Position numbers and translations under genes: made by a program. A DNA stretch of 64,000 bases from Clostridia bacterium (GTDB lineage: Bacteria; Bacillota; Clostridia; Oscillospirales; Acutalibacteraceae). Below, in pieces: positions 26,588 through 36,042 of this stretch. Every line of letters begins with the position of its first letter. Positions within the stretch are counted from its first letter, which is position 1. The notes beneath the pieces are model-generated. The model did not search any database, was not told the origin of the DNA, and saw nothing but the letters and a program-made list of their open reading frames with translations. Where the stretch lies: the NCBI GenBank assembly GCA_017416765.1, contig JAFQBE010000008.1, positions 1 to 64,000 of the forward strand, written 5' to 3'.

Positions 26588-28765
26588 ATGAAAAAACCAA
26601 CAATGTATTTCGGGAAATTCAAACAGTATGACAAGGTGTTTTTAACCTCCGATAACGGTATAGACATTAAAAATGTTGTTTCAATTGCATTCAGCGGTGA
26701 AAGTCTTTACATAACACAGTCGGACTGCGTTATTGAATATACAGACGGTGTTATAAAAAAGCTTTCCTTTAAAGCATCAAAGCTTTTTTATAAAGGCGGA
26801 AAGTTGTATGCTGCTGTTGGCAATTCTCTTGCAGAAATTAAGAACGGTAAAGCTAAAAAGATAGCTGACTTTGATTGCCCTGTTACAGATATTTCAATCG
26901 GTCTTGACGGTTCCTTCTGGCTTATTACGCAGAAAGAACTTTTCCTTAACGATAACGGCGAATTTAAAAAGATTATAAATCTCACCGACAATGCTTCATG
27001 CCTTGCCGCACTTGATAATAAAGCTAAATATGCTGAAACCGTATTCCTTGGCTGTTCTGAAGAAGGTCTGCTTTCCATGAAGGGCAAACGCCGCCATTGG
27101 GCAGAGCTTATTCCCGAGGTAGCAGATGTTCTCAGCAGAAAAATCAACTGCCTTGCTATTGATGCAATCGGTCATTTGTGGGTTGGTACAGATAAGGGTC
27201 TTAATATTTACGATGGCAGAAGCTACTGGTTTAACGGCAATGATTTGTATTCCGTACCCGCAGGAGCAATTAATGATATGTTCTTTGCTGCAGACGGTAA
27301 GAAATATTTTGCTACAAATACAGGTATTGTTACACTTATTGAAGGTAAGATTTCTTATTTTTCCTACGGTGCATGGCTTATGCATCCGACAGTTACCAAA
27401 ATTACTGTTTCTGAAAACGGTACTATTGCTGCTGTAACACCAAGGGGTATAAGTATAATTACATCAAAGTATATGACGCTTGAAGAAAAGGCAAATCACT
27501 ATGATGAAATGGCGGTAAAATACTATACACGCAATGAAGGCTATCAGGTTTCAAGAGAACTTCGTAAATACGGCGACCTTGATTCAGGCTGGCTTCCAAA
27601 TTCAGATAATGACGGTTTATTTACCGGTCTTTACTGTGCAAGCCAGTGCTTCCGCTACAAAGTGACAGGCGATGAAGCCGCAAAAGCCAACGCTAAAAGA
27701 GCGGTAGAAGCAATGATTAAACTTACTCAGGTTACAGGTAAGCCCGGCTTTACCGCACGCGCTACAAGATATTCACACGAAGAAAACTTCGGAACAGAAA
27801 ACAGAGAAGAATGGCATTACTGTGAAGATAATCCTGATTGTGAATGGCTTGGTGAAACATCAAGCGATGAAATGACAGGTCACTTTTATGCTTACGGTAT
27901 TTATTATGACCTTGTTGCTGACGATGAGGAAAAGGCAAAGATTGCAGAAGTTGTCAGAACAATAACCGACCATATTATTGATAACAACTTCCATCTTACC
28001 GATATTGACGGAGTACCCACAACCTGGGCAAATTGGGAGCCTGACCTGCTTAATAACGATGACAGATGGTACTACGAAAAGGGTACAAACTCACTTGAAA
28101 TACTGTCCTTCCTTAAAACTACATATCATGTAACGGGTGATAAAAAGTATAACGATGTATATGAAATGCTTATCAAAAAGCATCATTACGCAATGAACTG
28201 CATGCAGTATAAATGTGAAGATGCTCACATTGCGCACATTGATGACCAGCTTGATTTTACAAACATCTATCCCCTGCTTGTTTATTCTGACAATGAGGCA
28301 CATAAGGAAATATTCAAGATGGGTCTTACTCACCATTGGGAATACGAACGCGTTGAGCGTTCACCGATGTTTAATATTACATACGGTGCGTTGACAAATA
28401 ACAACTGTGATATTGAAAATGCCGCAAAATCACTTTCCGAAATGAACCTTGACCTTATCAGGTGGCCTGTTTTCAACAGCCACAGAAAAGATATAGTATG
28501 GGATACAGAGCAGGAAGCAATGGGCGTTCCGGCGCAGCTTAAATATCCTGTTGAATATTCTTCACGCGTTCTTACTCATTACGACGGAAATCCGTTTGTA
28601 TGCGATTCCGGCGTTGAAGAATTTGTAGAAGTCAACAGTAAGGATGTCAACCGTACTCTTATTCTTCCCGGTACATCAGGTGCAAACGGTATGCGAGCAA
28701 TGATGCCTTATATTTATCTGCTTCCCTATTGGATGGGCAGATATTATGGCTTACTCGGTGATTAA
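26588..28765 (+). CDS. cytosolic beta-propeller/alpha-toroid fusion protein, probable glycan enzyme
   Basis: 725 residues from the ATG at 26588, which follows AGGAG; a longer frame overlapping the symporter gene has no ribosome site. No signal peptide. Residues about 25-290 form repeats with the pattern GHLWVGTDKGLNIYDG, as in two-component regulator propeller (Reg_prop) repeats. Residues about 300-720 are helix-rich with Tyr/Trp and repeated Asp/Glu/His, in the style of an (alpha/alpha)6 toroid (AGE epimerases, GH88/GH105, lyases). I do not recognise the exact family. It follows a GPH importer with an 80-bp gap and precedes a phosphoesterase by 3 bp, so it likely acts on the imported sugar. 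A propeller joined to a soluble toroid is unusual. Confidence 0.6.
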   Translation: MKKPTMYFGKFKQYDKVFLTSDNGIDIKNVVSIAFSGESLYITQSDCVIEYTDGVIKKLSFKASKLFYKGGKLYAAVGNSLAEIKNGKAKKIADFDCPVTDISIGLDGSFWLITQKELFLNDNGEFKKIINLTDNASCLAALDNKAKYAETVFLGCSEEGLLSMKGKRRHWAELIPEVADVLSRKINCLAIDAIGHLWVGTDKGLNIYDGRSYWFNGNDLYSVPAGAINDMFFAADGKKYFATNTGIVTLIEGKISYFSYGAWLMHPTVTKITVSENGTIAAVTPRGISIITSKYMTLEEKANHYDEMAVKYYTRNEGYQVSRELRKYGDLDSGWLPNSDNDGLFTGLYCASQCFRYKVTGDEAAKANAKRAVEAMIKLTQVTGKPGFTARATRYSHEENFGTENREEWHYCEDNPDCEWLGETSSDEMTGHFYAYGIYYDLVADDEEKAKIAEVVRTITDHIIDNNFHLTDIDGVPTTWANWEPDLLNNDDRWYYEKGTNSLEILSFLKTTYHVTGDKKYNDVYEMLIKKHHYAMNCMQYKCEDAHIAHIDDQLDFTNIYPLLVYSDNEAHKEIFKMGLTHHWEYERVERSPMFNITYGALTNNNCDIENAAKSLSEMNLDLIRWPVFNSHRKDIVWDTEQEAMGVPAQLKYPVEYSSRVLTHYDGNPFVCDSGVEEFVEVNSKDVNRTLILPGTSGANGMRAMMPYIYLLPYWMGRYYGLLGD

Positions 28766-28768
28766 TTT

Positions 28769-29893
28769 ATGAATACAGTTTTTAAAAGTTTTTTATTCGG
28801 TTTATCAGCTCCGTTTATGTTTGCTATGGGCGAACCGCATAAATGGAGCTCGGGCAAATTTCTGCGCGAAAAGCCGTTGCCTTTAAAATTTAATTCGGAC
28901 GGTAAGTTCAGAATACTTCATATTACTGATATTCACGATGTTGAACCCGAAATGGATGACGCTGTAAACCGCGAAATCCCTGAATCCTGTGACAAGGAAA
29001 CGCTTAATGTTATTGAACAGCTTGTAGAAAAAACTAAGCCAGACCTTGTTGTTTTCGGCGGTGACAATATAAGCGGATATTGGGAAGAATTTACTTACAG
29101 CCTTGTAAAAAGCACTATAGATAAAATTACCGAACCTATAAGAAAACGAGGTATTCCTCTTGCCGTTGTTTTCGGTAATCACGACGGTGAAGCGGGCTTC
29201 CATACTGAATTTCAGATGATGCAGTATATGGAATATTATAATTGCCGTTCTAACCTTAACGATGCTGATGTATACGGCTGCGGTAACTGTTGCCTTACGG
29301 TAAAAGGGAGTAAAACCGATAATGATGCGTTTGCAATCTGGCTTATGGATTCAAACGATTACGGCAGGAATGCTGACGGCAGTTTATCTTATGACTGTGT
29401 TCATGCTGACCAGCTTGCATGGTATGAAAAGCGTGCTGCTGAACTGAAGGAAGCCAACGGTGGTAAACCTTTGCCTGCGATTCTTTTTCAGCATATTCCT
29501 GTTAAGCAGGAGCTTGACGGCTTTAAAACGGTTACAGCTGACGATGATTATACTTTTGAGCGTGACGGAAAGTATTATAAATTCGGTCACAAAATACTTG
29601 AAGGCAGAATTCGCGAAGTACCCTGTCCGTGCGATTTAAAAAATGGCGGTACAGACCAGCTTGCAAGCTGGAAAAAGTGCGGCGATATACTCGCAGCATT
29701 CTTCGGACATGACCATATAAACGATTTTCATATCAACATAGACGGTATTGATATTTATCAGACGCTTGGTGCTGGCTACTTTACATACGGTAAAGAACGC
29801 GGCGGCAGACTTATTATTGTTGACGAAAACAACCCTGAAAATATTTATACCGAATCTATAGAAATTGAGCGTATAACCGACGCAGATATTTGA
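28769..29893 (+). CDS. calcineurin-like metallophosphoesterase
   Basis: 374 residues. All metal motifs of the family are present: HITDIHD (51-57, with D54 and H56), VFGGDN, VFGNHDGE, LFQHIPV and FFGHDHIND. A short hydrophobic N-terminus (about 4-19) may anchor it at the membrane. Metallophosphoesterases of this size (purple acid phosphatase-like, Icc-like) cleave phosphomonoesters or diesters; the substrate here is unknown. It begins 3 bp after the propeller/toroid gene, and an SGNH hydrolase follows at 22 bp. Within a glycan operon it may remove phosphate from a phosphorylated sugar, but that is inference. Confidence 0.88.
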   Translation: MNTVFKSFLFGLSAPFMFAMGEPHKWSSGKFLREKPLPLKFNSDGKFRILHITDIHDVEPEMDDAVNREIPESCDKETLNVIEQLVEKTKPDLVVFGGDNISGYWEEFTYSLVKSTIDKITEPIRKRGIPLAVVFGNHDGEAGFHTEFQMMQYMEYYNCRSNLNDADVYGCGNCCLTVKGSKTDNDAFAIWLMDSNDYGRNADGSLSYDCVHADQLAWYEKRAAELKEANGGKPLPAILFQHIPVKQELDGFKTVTADDDYTFERDGKYYKFGHKILEGRIREVPCPCDLKNGGTDQLASWKKCGDILAAFFGHDHINDFHINIDGIDIYQTLGAGYFTYGKERGGRLIIVDENNPENIYTESIEIERITDADI

Positions 29894-29915
29894 ATTCTCT
29901 GAAAGAGGGATTAAT

Positions 29916-31097
29916 ATGGATAAAAAGTGGGTACAGGTGTGGGGACAGGCTCATTCCGCTTTATCTTTCTTCTACTACCCTTCCTGTAAAAAAACTTACC
30001 GTTTGGTTGTTAAAGCACCTTTGAGCGGCAGTCAGGTACGCTTTGAGCTTTCTAACGAATGTGCTAAAGAAAATGTTCTTATCGGTGCGCTGTCCGTTGC
30101 CAAGTGCGACGAAAACGGAAATATTCTCGGCGAAGCAAAACGAGTAACCGTAAAAGGTCAGGGAGGCTTCTGGCTTTTAAAAGGACAGGTGTGTGTAACA
30201 GACCCTGTAAAACTTAATTTAGCTGTAAATGAATATTTCTGTATCAGTGTTTATGTTAAAAAAGGTGCATTGCGAAGCGGCAATCTGATTGATGATGTTA
30301 AGCTGATTACTACTAAAGGCAATCATGTAAATACAAAAGCAGCAAATGACCAAAAGAGAATACGCGATTCGGTGCGAAAAGTTGCTTCAAAAGTGCTTGG
30401 TATGTATTTTCATAAGCCTATTCCCCTGTTTCAGTCTGTTCAGGTTTTGAACAATACAGCTTCTTCTTCAATTGTTGTATACGGCGATTCGATAAGTCAG
30501 CAGGGTTATTGGACAAATATGTTCAACAATCGGATAAGAAGTGAATTTTCGGGCAAATATTCCGTAATTAATAAATCAATTATGGGTAACCGCGTTATGC
30601 TTGATTTCAGCAGACGATTTATATGTAAAGGCTTATTCGGTATCAGCGCTATAAACAGGCTTGAACGCGATGTTTTGAATTACCCCGATGTTGAGTATGT
30701 TGTATTTGCTTTGGGTACTAATGATTTTTTACAGTACGGAACAATAACAACACCTAAGAGTGAAAAGCCGGTGGTAAAAGAGGTGTTTGATACTGTTGTT
30801 AAAATTACCAAAAAGCTTAATGAACGCGGAATAAAGGTAATTGTTTTCAATATTCTCAATTTTGGCGAATGTGTTGATTCAAGACCTGAAAAAGAAAAAA
30901 TGGTACATGAATATAATAAACTGCTGCAAGAAAATAAATCTCTTTTTCACGCCGTTTACGACCAGGCATCACTTTGTGTAAACCCTGAAAAGCCTACCTG
31001 CTCAAGGCTTGAATATCTCGGCGGAGATAAGCTTCATCCTAATATGGCGGGCGGAAAAATTGTTGCAGATAATATTGATTTGAATTGGTTCAGATAA
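29916..31097 (+). CDS. SGNH-type hydrolase with N-terminal beta domain
   Basis: 393 residues. The first 175 residues are beta-rich and have no clear family. The SGNH core follows: nucleophile S192 in GDSISQQG, block III in ALGTNDF, and the catalytic Asp/His in DKLHPNMAGG near the end. This two-domain architecture (jelly-roll plus SGNH) is typical of carbohydrate esterases that remove acetyl groups. No signal peptide is visible, so it would act in the cytosol on imported oligosaccharides. It is the last gene before a strong terminator. Confidence 0.82.
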   Translation: MDKKWVQVWGQAHSALSFFYYPSCKKTYRLVVKAPLSGSQVRFELSNECAKENVLIGALSVAKCDENGNILGEAKRVTVKGQGGFWLLKGQVCVTDPVKLNLAVNEYFCISVYVKKGALRSGNLIDDVKLITTKGNHVNTKAANDQKRIRDSVRKVASKVLGMYFHKPIPLFQSVQVLNNTASSSIVVYGDSISQQGYWTNMFNNRIRSEFSGKYSVINKSIMGNRVMLDFSRRFICKGLFGISAINRLERDVLNYPDVEYVVFALGTNDFLQYGTITTPKSEKPVVKEVFDTVVKITKKLNERGIKVIVFNILNFGECVDSRPEKEKMVHEYNKLLQENKSLFHAVYDQASLCVNPEKPTCSRLEYLGGDKLHPNMAGGKIVADNIDLNWFR

Positions 31098-31099
31098 TG

Positions 31100-31135
31100 A
31101 ATAAACCTCCCGGAATTTCCGAGAGGTTTATTTTT
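31100..31135. terminator. bidirectional terminator
   Basis: AATAAACCTC (31100-31109) pairs with GAGGTTTATT (31123-31132), with an inner CGGAA/TTCCG stem, followed by TTT. It separates the plus-strand SGNH gene from the end of the minus-strand GH-D-like gene. Confidence 0.88.
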
Positions 31136-33467
31136 AATGCTTTTCGCACAGGTATACATTACATTCAATATCTGTTTTTCTTCTGTCAGAAAAAATTGCG
31201 TTGATTTTAATGCTCTTATTTTCAAGGTTATCAGGCAGTTCAAAATAAAAGGTGTTGTTTTTATCGCTTGAACTAACCATGTGTTCCCATTGATTTGCTT
31301 TATAGTCGGGTGCTCTGCGCGGGAAACCTGTATGATTTCCTTCAAATTCAGCTGTACAGTAAACACCTTCGTTACCGTGCATTCCTTCAACTGCTACAGC
31401 GATAAAAGAACCTTTTTTATATTTGGGTAAGATAATTTCTTTTGATTTTACAAAGGCTGTTTTTTTGTATCGGTAATGTGCCTGCATATTGTTTGCAAAA
31501 GGATTTTTGATATTGAGTGCTTTTCCGTCTTTAATCAAACGTATTTCGTAGATTCTGTCAACGGGTTCAGCTATGCGCAGATAACGGATTCTATTGTTGA
31601 TATTATATGATGAAACTACCTTTTTTCCGTGTAAATCGTACAGAGTATGTGCAGTAAATTTAATAACTTTTGCGGTAAAATCATTGTTTTTAACCGATAA
31701 ATCAACAAATGAAGAGCTGTTCCAATTTTTTAAATCTGTTGAATATTCAGCAATAAGCGGAACTTTCTGGGTTTTTACTTCTCTTGTTTCGTAATCTCCG
31801 GAGAAAAATTCAATTTCTACGCTGTCGCAGTTAACAACTTCTCCGAAATCAACACGCAGACAGCCACCGTTAATTCGCAAATCGTTATCACAATATGTTT
31901 TGCTTTGCGAATCAAAGAAAGTATCTTCTTTTCCGTCAAACATATTCTGTGCTTCGCAGCCGCGGAGCTTAAAATATTCCTGACCGAAAAATGCATCTCG
32001 TGCAGCTTTTACTTCAGGTATGGCAGTTTCACCTGAACGGCGCAGACTCCTTGTTTCCAACGCATCATTTGTAATTGAAAACATTGCGGTTTCATAAAGT
32101 TCTTCTCCGTTTTTGGGGTTAGCTTCAATATTGTCAAGTGAACCGAGAAAAACAGGCGCATTTTCTTTAATGTCTGTACATTCAAGCTGACAAAATTCTG
32201 TTTGTTCATTGCCGCTTAACAGCATGGCTGTACCACCATTGGATTTTAATACTTTCACTTCAAGCGGTATGCCGTTTTTATCTTCTTTTATTATTTCATA
32301 TTCGCAGTTTAAAAGCATAGGCTCGGCAACAGAAGCGGCAGAAAGCTCGATAAGCGTAGCTCTGAACGGCATAAGCTCAATTTCAACCGCATCTCCCATT
32401 TTATAAAAACCAAGGTGTTTTTCATACGGGTGGTGTATGTTTACGGCTATAGGTTCATCGGTATCAATACCTGTTTCCTTGCCTATTTTAACAGTGATTT
32501 TTTTAGTTTCCCATGAATTATTACCTGTTGAAATAAAACGCTTTTTGTTGTTACCCCGTGTTACCGCATTTTCACCGTAGCTTTCGGGAAGAGTTTCGCC
32601 TTGAACAAGTATAGCGGCGTTTCTTGCATGCAGATTATAAATGCGTGCTAGCTTAGGCAGCTCATCATCACGCATAAGCCACGGATTGCCGTAAATTTCG
32701 GGTGCAAGAATTAACGAACGATTAAATGCCTGATATATTAGTTCATCTTCAAAATAATCAATTGAGGATGAAATACAAACACCATGGTCCTCTGCAAGTC
32801 TTTCAAGATTGTCGGTATGACCTCTTGTGAACATGAAGGCTCTTGAATGCATAGCTGTATTTTCGTTGCAGGATAAAATATCAACATATGTTTCAACACC
32901 GCCCCAAAGGTATGTTGTTATATGTTTTTCTGCTTCATAGAAGTTGAGTCTGTGATTTAATACAACAAGGTCGGGCGAATACTTTCTGCATTCTTTCAGC
33001 ATATCTGCAAATACATTTGCTTTTTCGGGACGCAGATGTCCGCAAACACCGTCAAGCTTAAAAAGTGCGAAATTGTGGTCACGGCACAGATGCACAAAAT
33101 AATCAAAGCGTTCCTTTTGTTCTTCTTCTGTATTGCCGTAACCGTCAGGACTTCCCCAAAGTCCCATCCTTATACCTAATTCTTCTGCTTTCTTTACAAC
33201 ATTGGTATATTCATTCGGGTACTGTGTACGGAATTTTTCACCGTTAAGGTTGCCGTAGCCTTCACTTGCGCCATCAAAATTTCCTGCATCCCATGCATAA
33301 ATTTTAATTTGCATACCATAGGTATCTTTAAGGTATTTAAAAAAATCAAGGTTAATTAGGGTTTGCTCTTCGGTTGAACCTTCATTAGTGTTGTTAATCC
33401 ATGAAAAATACTGCGGAATTGATGGAGTCAGATTATCTGCACCTGCATCTTTGGCATTTTTAATCAT
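31134..33467 (-). CDS. clan GH-D-like (alpha-galactosidase-like) glycosidase with discoidin-like domain
   Basis: 777 residues from the ATG at 33465-33467, chosen for AGGAGAG 8 bases upstream; a longer in-frame start would read through the terminator of the TRAP operon. Residues about 1-320 form a TIM-barrel-like domain with YAWDAGN, MGLWGSPDGYG and FKLDGVCG; D139 sits where the catalytic nucleophile of GH27/GH36 enzymes lies. Beta domains follow, and about residues 520-640 look like an F5/8-type (discoidin) carbohydrate-binding domain (LRVDFGEVVNCDSVEIEF). No signal peptide. It is a single-gene unit between terminators. Substrate unknown; an alpha-linked galactoside is the nearest family guess. 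Confidence 0.6.
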   Translation of the reverse strand: MIKNAKDAGADNLTPSIPQYFSWINNTNEGSTEEQTLINLDFFKYLKDTYGMQIKIYAWDAGNFDGASEGYGNLNGEKFRTQYPNEYTNVVKKAEELGIRMGLWGSPDGYGNTEEEQKERFDYFVHLCRDHNFALFKLDGVCGHLRPEKANVFADMLKECRKYSPDLVVLNHRLNFYEAEKHITTYLWGGVETYVDILSCNENTAMHSRAFMFTRGHTDNLERLAEDHGVCISSSIDYFEDELIYQAFNRSLILAPEIYGNPWLMRDDELPKLARIYNLHARNAAILVQGETLPESYGENAVTRGNNKKRFISTGNNSWETKKITVKIGKETGIDTDEPIAVNIHHPYEKHLGFYKMGDAVEIELMPFRATLIELSAASVAEPMLLNCEYEIIKEDKNGIPLEVKVLKSNGGTAMLLSGNEQTEFCQLECTDIKENAPVFLGSLDNIEANPKNGEELYETAMFSITNDALETRSLRRSGETAIPEVKAARDAFFGQEYFKLRGCEAQNMFDGKEDTFFDSQSKTYCDNDLRINGGCLRVDFGEVVNCDSVEIEFFSGDYETREVKTQKVPLIAEYSTDLKNWNSSSFVDLSVKNNDFTAKVIKFTAHTLYDLHGKKVVSSYNINNRIRYLRIAEPVDRIYEIRLIKDGKALNIKNPFANNMQAHYRYKKTAFVKSKEIILPKYKKGSFIAVAVEGMHGNEGVYCTAEFEGNHTGFPRRAPDYKANQWEHMVSSSDKNNTFYFELPDNLENKSIKINAIFSDRRKTDIECNVYLCEKH

Positions 33468-33501
33468 AAGGTATCTCTCCTGTTTTATTGCAATATGAAA
33501 A

Positions 33502-33528
33502 AACCGGAGTGCATCAGGCACTCCGGTT
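33502..33528 (-). terminator. terminator of the TRAP operon
   Basis: AACCGGAGTGC (33502-33512) and GCACTCCGGTT (33518-33528) form a perfect 11-bp stem with a 5-base loop. On the minus strand it runs into TTTTTT, a textbook intrinsic terminator. Confidence 0.93.
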
Positions 33529-33533
33529 GAGTT

Positions 33534-35510
33534 TTATGTTACTGCTTTAGCTTGCCTTTTCGAACCGATTTTCTGGAGTGCAAAAACAATTATAATCAAA
33601 GCAAGTCCGATTGCATCGGTCAATAATCCGGGAATTATCATACATAAGCCTCCTGCAAGGGACAGAATGCGTTCCCACCAAGGCATATGTTTATACATAT
33701 AACCTTCCATACCGGCAGATATAATATAAATACCGCAGAGTGCCGTGATAACAAGCAGTACAATCTCATACCAAGGCTTATCCGAACCGACAATCAGCAT
33801 TTCAGGGCTGAAAGCAAAAATATACGGAACAATAAAGGCGGTAATTGCAAGTCTTGTTGCGGTAACACCGGTTTTCATCGGGTTGGATTTAGCTATAGCT
33901 GAACCTGCATATGCTGCAAGTGCAACGGGCGGAGTAATGTCTGCAACAATTCCGAAATAGAATACAAACATGTGCGCGGCAAGAACCGGTATGCTCAGGC
34001 TTCGCATAAGAATTGGAGCCACCATTGATGCCATGATAACATAGTTTGCCGTTGTGGGAACACCCATGCCGAGTACAATACACATAAGCATTGTAAGCAT
34101 AAGTGCAAAAATCGGATGAATCTGTGATGCTGAATGTACAAGGGATGAAAGAACATTTGCAAGACCCGTCTGCTGGACCATGGCTGAAATACAACCCGCT
34201 ACAGCACAGGCAAGTGCAACACCGATAGCGTTCTTTGTACCGTTTGCAAGTGACTGAATATAAAGGTTAATGTCAAATTCAAATTTCTTGTGTACAATTG
34301 ATTTTATTGCACCTTCAATAACTTTTACACCTATAGCTACAAGAATAGCCAGAATAGCTGCTTTTGCAGGTGAAAAATAGTTCATTGCAACAACGAGTGC
34401 AACGACTGGAAGAAGAAGATAGCCTTTTGAAATAACGAGTTTAAAGAAATTAGGAATAGCTTCCTTGGGTAAACCTTTAAGGCCGAGTTTCTTTGCTTCA
34501 AAATGAATCATCATAAAGATACCTGTGAAGTAAAGAACAGCGGGAAGAATAGCGGCAATAGCTATCTGAGAATAAGGCAAACCGGTATATTCTGTCATAA
34601 GGAAGGCGGCAGCACCCATAATAGGAGGCATAATCTGACCGCCTGTAGATGCAGCTGCTTCAACTGCGGCGGCAAATTCGGGCTTGTATCCGCAACGCTT
34701 CATAGTGGGAATGGTAACAGAACCGCTGCCTACAGTGTTGGCAACTGATGAACCGGAATACATACCTTCCATCGCGCTTGAAATAACGGCAACCTTTGCA
34801 GGACCGCCTGTTGATTTACCGGCAATTGAGTTTGCAAGGTCAACAAAGAAAGCGCCTATACCCGATTGTTCAAGGAAAGAGGCGAAAATAATGAACAGAA
34901 CAATGAAGGATGCGCAGACATTAAGCGGTGTACCTGCAATACCTTCTGTTGTGTAGAAAAGCTTGTACATTATTATTCGCAAGGGATTTCTGTTAACAAC
35001 AAAGAATGCGTATGCAATAAATGCTGCGGAAACGCAGACTATTGGCAGGCCGACTACTCTGCGGCATGCTTCAAACAGCAGACAAGTACCGATAATTGCA
35101 ACAGCAATATCAATTTCGTTGATTCTTGAAGCTCTGTCAACAATTGCCTGGCAGTTGATTGCATAGTAGAAGAATGAACCCGAACCTAAAATTGCAAATA
35201 TCCAATCGTAAAAAGGTACGTGGTTCGGCTTTTTGATTTCTTTTTTGCGTATGGGGAATAGAATGAACGCAATAAAAACAATTATACCGATAAACCATGC
35301 CATCTTCTGTCTTTCTTCCATGGTACCGGTCCAGCCGTCGAACATGACATAGAGGGAAAACAGAACCATGGCAGCCTTGATGATTTTACCGAAAACGCCG
35401 GTAAAATGGCGGGTGTTTGATTCTTTATCAAATTCCGCCATAATTTTATCAACATCAATAGCCTCTTCATCAGGTGCCATGTTAATGACGTTTGTATTAA
35501 TATCTGACAT
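33534..35510 (-). CDS. TRAP transporter fused permease (4TM/12TM)
   Basis: 658 residues with about 16-18 membrane helices: the small DctQ-like part (about 40-160) fused to the large DctM-like part (about 170-600), plus a C-terminal hydrophobic tail. Recognisable TRAP motifs are GSGSVTIPTMKR, TGGQIMPPIMGAAAFL and GMGVPTTANYVIMA. This fused form belongs to the TAXI subclass of Na+-coupled TRAP transporters, which take up organic acids, amino acids or sugar acids. Downstream of a DUF1850 protein (4-bp gap) and a TAXI binding protein. Substrate unknown. Confidence 0.95.
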   Translation of the reverse strand: MSDINTNVINMAPDEEAIDVDKIMAEFDKESNTRHFTGVFGKIIKAAMVLFSLYVMFDGWTGTMEERQKMAWFIGIIVFIAFILFPIRKKEIKKPNHVPFYDWIFAILGSGSFFYYAINCQAIVDRASRINEIDIAVAIIGTCLLFEACRRVVGLPIVCVSAAFIAYAFFVVNRNPLRIIMYKLFYTTEGIAGTPLNVCASFIVLFIIFASFLEQSGIGAFFVDLANSIAGKSTGGPAKVAVISSAMEGMYSGSSVANTVGSGSVTIPTMKRCGYKPEFAAAVEAAASTGGQIMPPIMGAAAFLMTEYTGLPYSQIAIAAILPAVLYFTGIFMMIHFEAKKLGLKGLPKEAIPNFFKLVISKGYLLLPVVALVVAMNYFSPAKAAILAILVAIGVKVIEGAIKSIVHKKFEFDINLYIQSLANGTKNAIGVALACAVAGCISAMVQQTGLANVLSSLVHSASQIHPIFALMLTMLMCIVLGMGVPTTANYVIMASMVAPILMRSLSIPVLAAHMFVFYFGIVADITPPVALAAYAGSAIAKSNPMKTGVTATRLAITAFIVPYIFAFSPEMLIVGSDKPWYEIVLLVITALCGIYIISAGMEGYMYKHMPWWERILSLAGGLCMIIPGLLTDAIGLALIIIVFALQKIGSKRQAKAVT

Positions 35511-35514
35511 TAAA

Positions 35515-36042
35515 TTATATCAGTCCTTTCGTCAGAATTTTGTATAAAGGCACAACCTCAAAAACAACCCTTGTGTTTTTGCCGCACATATCACGTAGGC
35601 TGATTTCTTCACCGCCGATAAAAAGAATGTGGTCATACGCTGCACTGACAATGTACCTTAACGGCTCAAAGGTTATGTCGTAGCCGGTAATTATCATGTT
35701 GCCATCGCTGTCATATGACAGCTTTTGCCCATCCTGCAAGGCTGTTTGCACGCCTGCACCGAAGGAGCGGTAGGTTGTGGAATAGGCTTTAATATCTCCA
35801 TTTTCAATAATATATGTGTCCTTCACCGGTGTTTTGTTAACAGAGTGAATGAACTCAACTGAAAATGTAAAGCCTTCTTCGGCTTTTTCACTAAGATAAA
35901 CTTTTCCGCTTTGTGCATTGTAAAGCGCAAGATAATCGGAGGAGAGCCAAAGTAAAATTACAGCAGCCGCTGTAATGATTAACATTAAAACGGCTGCTGC
36001 GAGAAAACTTTTTTTAATGTGAGCTGTGGATTTAAAGCTCAT
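35515..36042 (-). CDS. DUF1850 membrane-anchored component of a TAXI-TRAP system
   Basis: 175 residues, one N-terminal membrane helix (about 13-34) and a small extracytoplasmic beta-rich domain with VEFIHSVNKTPVKDTY and SFGAGVQTALQDGQ. This small protein is found between the TAXI binding protein and the fused permease in many bacteria; its role (docking or channelling) is not established. It overlaps the preceding gene's stop by 1 bp, so it is translated with it. Confidence 0.88.
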   Translation of the reverse strand: MSFKSTAHIKKSFLAAAVLMLIITAAAVILLWLSSDYLALYNAQSGKVYLSEKAEEGFTFSVEFIHSVNKTPVKDTYIIENGDIKAYSTTYRSFGAGVQTALQDGQKLSYDSDGNMIITGYDITFEPLRYIVSAAYDHILFIGGEEISLRDMCGKNTRVVFEVVPLYKILTKGLI

